The translations under genes and the position numbers were made by a program. DNA of 64,000 nt from Isoetes taiwanensis (taxonomy: Eukaryota; Streptophyta; Lycopodiopsida; Isoetales; Isoetaceae). The stretch is from the NCBI GenBank assembly GCA_021234155.1, contig JAJEKV010000100.1, positions 2,330,116 to 2,394,115 of the forward strand, in the 5' to 3' direction. Under the pieces are notes generated by a model that worked only from the letters and a program-made list of their open reading frames with translations, searched no databases and was not told the origin of the DNA. Shown in pieces: positions 57,520 to 64,000 of the stretch. Positions within the stretch are counted from its first letter, which is position 1. Every line of letters begins with the position of its first letter.

Positions 57520-60500
57520 ATGGCAACGCCAGCAATGGACATGGCACAGATTGTTTTGACTGCTTTTGATACAAGCATGTCCAAGTTCTGGCGTGAGGAA
57601 GATCGCAGATGGAGGGCGGAGGATCGAAAATGGAGAGTAGAGGACATGGAATATCGAGCAGAAGAGCGTAAATGGAGGGAAGAAGAGAAACTTATGCGAG
57701 AAACAGAGCAGAGGTATGTTACGGATAATACCTGCTACTGTTTTTAGCTCACAAGAAATTAAGATTCAGATGTTAGTATCATAAAGGCTTTAAAGCGTTA
57801 GTCTGTTGCATGTTCGAAACAACGTTTTTGAAGTCCAAAAATTGTTTAGGGACTCTATGTAGTTGCCTCCTTTAATTTCACTGACTTAAAATTGAAAACA
57901 AAGAAACCTTTACTTCTTGATTGTTCTATATGGTTATCCAACATGGAATTGTGTAATTTAACTCTTACGTTAACACTTCAAAGATTTTAGATGGAGAGAT
58001 GAGGATATGGAACAAAGGCATGTGGAGAATGCACGCTATTTGTGGACTAGGTAACTTTCCAATGCACCTTCTAAGTCCTAGTGTCCGAAATGTGGCGGAT
58101 AATGGGATGTTATACTATGGGGAGATTTGGGAAGGTAGCCAATCAACTAGATTTAATGATATTAGTTACTTATCACATATGCAGATTCGTGGAGAAGAAC
58201 AGGAGGGATGTTGAAGAAAAGTCAGAACAACTGAAAGCAATTTCGAACTTGGCAGCCCTCTTTGCTGGCTTTGCTGTAGTTACACTTACTCAGTTCCAGT
58301 TCTCTGAACAAAATGTGTCCATTGTAAGTACAATCTGGTTTAGAAAATGTCAGTACAGTCTTGCTTATTTTGTTTTAAAAAATAGAAAGATTAAACAACC
58401 AGTGAATCACAGAAATTTTCAAAATGGTGCATCAAGACTTCAATTACATTTGGTGTAAAATTGAGGTCTTTCAAAAGACGAATGGTTGATGTTAAACGAA
58501 CCTTATATTTACTCTTGAGTATTCATATTTCCAAAGCAACCAGATTAACTAATTTCAATCTAACTGACGCAGGAAAAGGCAATGAAACAAACTTTATATT
58601 TGCTCTGAATATTCATATTCCCAAAGCAACGGACTAAATAATTTCAATCTAACTGACCCAGGAAAGGCGATGCATATTAAATATCATTGGCATTGATAAT
58701 CAGGGAGTGAACTAGAGTGCCAGATGAATATTAAAATAACATTGACATTGATAATCACGGAGTGAACTGGAAAATTGTGATCCTAGTGAGTGCCGGGCTC
58801 ATGGGTAGAGAATCATAAGAGATACATGGACAAGACAGAGCTTGCACCATTTGGGAGCTACACAAACTATCTCTGCAAGATGGAGGAGAACAACAAAATT
58901 CCGTGCATGACGTTTGACGATTTCTAGGTCCATGGAAAATTTAAGTGACATTAATTTGTATTGTATATTTAACTTGCAAAGTTTGGAGAACGCCAGAAGG
59001 TTCATTTAGTCTCCTTTAGACTGCTTAACAATCTTTAACCAGCTATGGTTATGTTGCTGCAGGTGTGGATTGCATCCTATGGAGTCCTGACTGCAATTGC
59101 TGTGAGCATTTTTGACAGATGCACACTTCTTACTCTGTTGGTTATTCCCGATGCTTATTACATTTTACAGGTTGGTCTGATGACCATTGCAATGGTGACC
59201 TGCACTTTAATCCTTGGAAGCATTCTAAAAAATGGGAAGTCTTATGTGAATGAGGAAGCGGAAGAAGAGTTTATGTTTAAATGCCGGGACTTTGTTATGT
59301 CTTATCGACTTGGAGACAGGCCACCTTTTCCAAGGAGAACATTTGAAGCATTTTGGGAGATCAGGTCTTGCTTTCCCATGAGATTTTTAGAGTATTAACT
59401 CTTTTAGTCAATGGAAGAGCTGTCATAAAAAATGGATCAATCCTTTACAGATGTGAAGATGATTGGAGAAGAGCATTTCAGTTCTTTGCATGGGGTGTGT
59501 AGCGTTGTTCCCTGCCTTGGTTATTGTTCTTGCTTGAGCTATCTTTTCGATGTCAGAAACATTTATAGCAAATGTTGCATGTTGCAGGGGTTCTGTCATT
59601 CTTGATCAGTCTCATTCCTATTGGGTTTGTTTTCTCTTTCCTGTGTGTATGTTTCCTCTGTTGAATTTATAGAATGTCTTAATTTTTACTGTGAAATCGT
59701 TGTTTCTTATTTAAGCTTCTTTGACATAATGTTTGGAGATACGCTCGATCTTCATTTCATGTGGAATTGATGACTTAGGGCTGTACTATGCCTATCCAGT
59801 GGATGCATTTATACTTTGAGCATGGATAGTAGTAACGTCATTAGTATTGGATCTTAGATTGGCCATATTGGCACTTGAGAATGTGGTTAGCAAAGCTGAA
59901 CATGTTCTTTTGCATGAACAATGACCTGTGTTCTTTGGCATCAATGGTGACCACCATTGAACTGGTGCATTCGACTCCAATTATCATCCATAGAGAGCAG
60001 CCTCTGCCTTGCCCCTACCAGATTGTGAGTTGTACCACGATTAGCCAAATCATTAGTTAACATCTGCTGGTTAAACAGGAAAGTATTTTTCCCTTGCTTA
60101 TGGGTTGAGAGACAAGATAACTTAATCAACCATGTCTGCTGCCTCGATCTATGCAGTTGATATCTGGGATGGGTATTGGAAAAATTACAAGACGAATGGA
60201 GCCTGACAGAAGGACAGTAGGAAAGGAATATACATGGCTGACGTAAATACCAAAGGCAGTGAATCGACAGACCCATTGTTTACAAACACGTAATTGCAAC
60301 CTCATCTGGTGCAGTTCTTGTTACCCAAAATTGTGTATAGCATTATAAAGGTTTATAAGGAACTGCCTCGCTGGATCCGTCCCGACTTATAGCATTAAAA
60401 GGGAACTTCCCTGCTGGATGCCTTCGGCGCAGCAATAATTAATACGTGTGAATAGTAGATCCAGAAAATGTCACCTGAAGTTTATTATTGTGGATTTAGG

Positions 60501-61060
60501 TAAATTGTAAAAGTGGTCAACTATGTTAAGGTTGTTTCATCAATAACTTAAGGGAACTTCCTCTTCTTATAGGTGCCTGCAGCATCCATGTTCTTCCTTG
60601 GTCGAAAAGAAATTTTCAACTTTGATTTTTCAACTATCAGTTGTGTTTAGTGTCTTTTAAGGTTTTCTTGTATTATTATTGCTGTCAAATTGGTCAAAAG
60701 TGGAGGATTTCCTTGTCCTGTATTTGCAGATGGATAAAGTTCTCTTATTCACCTTTAACAGCAGGGTTGTTTATGGGCGTGATAGCCATATCAATTGTAG
60801 TATGGTGAGTCCTCACATATAAATGGTTTTCTTGGCGTTTGAAGCTTTCATTCTTATCTCATGGTTTTCTTGACATTTGAAGCTATCATTCCTGTGTCAT
60901 TAATTGCAGGGCATTTGTGCAGTACTTTTGGGGTACAAATTTGACCAGTACTTTTAGTTATCGTCGTGGCCTTGATGAAAATGAACTTCATGTTACACCA
61001 GCAGGACTCCCATATGACTGGCACATTTCACCTGATTTTCAAGATAAAAATCAGACATAA
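57520..61060 (+). CDS. ORAI-like calcium release-activated channel protein
   Basis: Nine exons (57520-57713, 57991-58050, 58185-58323, 59063-59101, 59171-59364, 59451-59494, 59588-59624, 60730-60804, 60910-61060) give exactly 311 codons with all phases closed. Residues 24-80 form charged heptads (REEDRRW, RAEDRKW...), a predicted helix or coiled coil. Segment 100-125 (QLKAISNLAALFAGFAVVTL, then TQFQFS) aligns without gaps to ORAI TM1, with GF at 113-114 matching human ORAI1 G98-F99. TM2 spans the exon 4/5 junction (WIASYGVLTAIA then VGLMTIAMVTCTLIL). TM3 reads DWRRAFQFFAWGVLSFLISL and continues IPIGWIKF. TM4 reads GLFMGVIAISIVVWAFVQYF. The C-terminus is short. ORAI proteins are plasma-membrane calcium channels in animals; homologues are known in algae and early-diverging land plants but not flowering plants. 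The gene appears intact. Confidence 0.88.
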
Positions 61061-62330
61061 GAAACTACAGCGAAAGCATTATTTGGTTCAACGTGGTCTG
61101 GCTTGTATCTCATAAAGGTCTGGCTTGTATCTCGTAAAGGACAGTAAAGGACAGAAAAGCTCGTAAGGTTAGACTTCTTGCAGATGATGAGATGCAGAGC
61201 TCTGTACGATATTACGCATGACATTGTGTCTATGATTTTAGCCGCCTATTGTCTAAAATGAGCCTATGTCTGTTGGGATATGTTCAAGAAAAATTATCGA
61301 TACAAGATTATATTAGCATTCGTTGAAGCCACATGGAATATTTTCGATTTTGACTAAAGGAAAAAATACTTGTAAGTCATCAAAATTAGCAAGCAGGTTC
61401 TAGATCTCTTCTTGTGCTCAAAGGAATGTACAACATTGAAGAAAGCAAAAATAGATGATATTGTGTCAAGGATAAGATTGCATAGGACTTGTATATACAA
61501 GTTACTAACAATCACTGATTTTGTGTAGCATAAAGAAAGATCTTTCTAACCTAAAATACAGTTAGGAAACATTCTACAGACATGCTACGTGGTAAGTTTG
61601 GTAAGTTTCTAACACAGGAATGTTTCCAAGATTTCTTGACTGCGGCGAAGAACTTCCCCAGCTGCTGTTACAGCAGATTTATTCCATGATTCAGTCGTTT
61701 ACCTGCTATTTTGGCCATTTTACCCAACATTCAGAAGCTTTACCAGCATTCCAAGGATTTTTGATCAATTTTACAACTCGTAGAATGTTTCCAACTGTCT
61801 TCCATGTTACAAGGAAGGCAATCTACGTGCATTCCTTGCTTAGGAACAACATCATGGCAGTTCAGAATAGGCCTAAGGGGCTGAATGCCACTTTAGCGGC
61901 TTTTACGAAGTCTTTTACGAAATCTGGGATGAATTCTCCACGAACATTTCATTATGTCATGCTACGTTGCCGGATCTGGGGAAAAAAAAAAAAAGCATGG
62001 GAGGAGCTAGCAGTTTTGCCATGTTTACAAGATCATTGGCAGCTTTGCCGTGTTCACAAGATCATTGGCACCAGGTCCCATAGCGCCTTCAAAACAAAGT
62101 GCCGCCATAGCCAAGGAAGAGAGGAGGAAAAAAGAAAGAAAATAACTATTGTTCGCTAAATGCCAAGTGGCTTTCATGTTTTAAGAATGTTGGGTAAAAA
62201 CCAACATTCTTATATACATATACTAGTAATGGTGCCCAGCGTTGCTGGGCATAAGTTGGGAACCTATATGGACGAAAATCTGTTCATCTCAGACTCATTT
62301 TCATAAATCTAATATAATATAAACTAAGTC
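61061..62330. other. 3' flank; one long but unrecognised open frame
   Basis: A 179-codon + frame at 61620-62159 has no recognisable domain and includes a duplicated AGATCATTGGCA phrase and a poly-A run, so I do not call a gene. A small hairpin (GTTGGGTAAAAACCAAC) lies at 62191-62207. Confidence 0.4.
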
Positions 62331-62369
62331 CAGCATTGCTGGCCTATAATAAGTTTTGTGTATTCGACA

Positions 62370-63895
62370 CCCTTCCCCTTTCCTTTGCCTTTTGCTCTAT
62401 CATGCGTTTTCTTTTTTCATCATTCCCTTACGCACTTTCTTTTTTTTTTTTTTCTCTTTTTCTTATTTCCCCTACACGTCTTCTTTTTTCCTTCTCCCAT
62501 TTTCCTTTTTTAACCCCTTTCTCCCTCCCCTCCCCTTCCATTCCTTTCCCTTTCCCCTTTTCCTTTTTCCCTTTCCCTTTTTTCTGATGGACTTTTTCCC
62601 CTCCCTTTTTAGTCCTTCCCCTTTCATCCTAATTTTCACGTGCCCTTTTTCCCTTTCCCTTTCCTCTTCCTTTTCTTTTTCTCTTTTCCTTACCTTTTTC
62701 CCATGCCCTTTTTTTGTTTCCTTTTTCCCGTCTTTTTCATTGCTCCTTTTCTTCCTTTCCCCATCATCTTCCTCTTTATCCCATGCCCTCCGTTTTCCCA
62801 TTTCTCCCCTTTCCATCTCTCTTTTCCTTCTTTTTTCATCCCTTCTCCGTCCTTTTCCCTTTTTCCCGTGCCTTTTTCCCCTTTCCCTTCATTCTTCCTT
62901 TTTCTTTTCTCTTTCCGTTTCCCTTTTTCCATGTCTTTTTCCATTCCTTTCTTCGCATTTTTTTACGCGCCTCTTTTTCTCCTTTCCTCACCCTCTTCCC
63001 CTTTTCCATTTTTTCCTTTCCCTATTCCCTTTTTTCTTTTTCTATTTTCCAAGCTCTTTTTCCCTTACTTTCTTTCCTTTTCCTCACCATTTGCCTCTTC
63101 CATTGTTCCGTGCCTTTTCCTCTTCCTCTTTCCCATTTTCCTCTCCCTTTTCCTCGCGCCCTTTTTCCATTCCCCCCTTCCCTTTTTGCCTCCCTTTTCT
63201 TTTTTCCCTTGCCTTTCTTTTTCATCCCTTCTCCTTTTTCATGTGCCCCTTTTTCCCTTCCTTTCCCTTCTTTTTCCATTTCTCTTTCCGTTTTTATTTT
63301 CCCATACCTTTTTCCATTCATTTTTCCTCACTTTTTTTACGTGCTTCTTTTCCTCCTTTCCCACCCTCTTCCCCTTTTCCCTTTGCCCATTTCCCTATCC
63401 CCCTATTTTTTTTCCTTTCCCATTTCCCATGCTCTTTTTCCCTTTCTTTTTTTCTTTTCCTCACCCTTTTTCTCTTCACATTTTCCCCATGCCCTTCCCC
63501 TCTTCCTCTTTTTCATTTTCCTCTCCCGTTTCCTCGTGCCCTTTTTCCATTCCCTTTTCTCCTTTCTGTCTCCTTTTTTCATTTTTCCTTTTCTTTTTTA
63601 TTTTCCCATGCATTTTTTCGTCTCTCCACCATTTTTCTCTTCCCCCTTTTTCCCTTCCCTTTTCCTCCTTTCCTCACCCTTTCCCTCTTCCCCTTTTCCC
63701 GTTGCCCTTTTTCCCTTTCTTTTTCTCCCTCCCCCTTTTCTTTTACCGTGTTTTTTCCCTTTTCCCATGCTATTTTTCCCCTTTCTCACCCTTTTCCTCT
63801 TTCCTTTTTTCCCTTCCCTTTTCCCCTTTCCCTTTTCCTCGTGCCTTTTTATCCTTCATTTTCCCCTTTCGTCCTCCCTTTTCATTTTCCTCTTA
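62370..63895. repeat. Polypyrimidine satellite-like tract, about 378-bp higher-order period
   Basis: About 1.5 kb of almost pure C/T on the + strand. Long frames (up to 518 codons of F/S/P/L, and K/E/G/R on the reverse) are compositional artefacts. Landmark phrases recur at near-constant distance. TTTTACGCGCCTC...CCTCACCCTCTTCCCCTTTTCC (about 62960) recurs at about 63336, TTTCCTCGCGCCCTTTTTCCATTCCC (about 63150) at about 63530, and TTCATCCCTTCTCC (about 62837) at about 63214. Confidence 0.93.
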
Positions 63896-64000
63896 AGAGA
63901 TCAAAGCGATAACCAATCATAGTGGTGAGAAGTCATGCGATAAATCTTGGCCTTCGGATGCAATCTGATAATTTGAGCCATCTAAATTAGGGCGTGGTCC

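Noticed and set aside
61620-62159. 179-codon ORF downstream of the ORAI-like gene
   Set aside because: No recognisable domain, contains a poly-A-derived poly-Lys run and a local duplication, and no splice or promoter support.
62356-63912. 518-codon open frame, the longest in the window
   Set aside because: Entirely F/S/P/L from polypyrimidine DNA; parallel long frames exist in the other two phases, so it reflects composition.

Overview
The window looks like nuclear DNA from a land plant with a large, repeat-rich genome. Coding regions are split by short GT-AG introns, and most of the sequence is transposable-element debris. An intact ORAI-type calcium-channel gene, DUF7869-type transposon proteins and L1-ORF1-like fragments together point to a non-flowering plant. 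A fern is my best guess; this is inference from gene content.

Three host genes look intact, all on the + strand. They are a short DUF861/EutQ-like cupin (3854-4655, 2 exons), PDCD5 (35628-37052, 7 exons, 132 aa) and an ORAI-like calcium channel (57520-61060, 9 exons, 310 aa). Their splice phases all close when translated by hand. Broken host genes are a chloroplast ClpP4 pseudogene (46907-49575, +), a purple acid phosphatase pseudogene (52074 to about 53360, -), a PPR fragment (19596-19860, +) and a tetraspanin gene captured by a transposon (26189-27315, -).

The left third is a nest of insertions. A solo LTR (147-1783) with a 5-bp target duplication is followed by a cupin gene, a reverse LTR fragment and a Ty1/copia RT-RNaseH remnant. 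A Ty3/gypsy 5' half then begins at 7970. It is interrupted in gag by a roughly 8.5-kb DNA element (8372-16841) and in the protease by a second solo LTR (17778-19376). The 8.5-kb element carries two divergent decayed genes, a DUF7869-type transposase-like protein (-) and a ParB-domain/N6-N4 DNA methyltransferase fusion (+). Arrays of near-perfect 28-bp palindromes lie between the genes and inside a methyltransferase intron. This pairing is the most unusual system in the window.

The middle holds a complete non-autonomous CACTA transposon (25277-28720, matching 13-bp termini, 3-bp target duplication, dense CTGACG subterminal repeats) that has captured the tetraspanin gene. Around it lie copia, LINE and SINE fragments, minisatellites, a Harbinger-type MITE (37972-38599) and a foldback element (42217-42649).

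The right third has the ClpP4 pseudogene between two near-identical 205-bp direct repeats, a 5'-truncated LINE with a 16-17 bp target duplication (51041-51535), the phosphatase pseudogene and the ORAI-like gene. It ends in about 1.5 kb of polypyrimidine DNA with a roughly 378-bp higher-order period. All calls come from reading and hand translation; no database search was possible.
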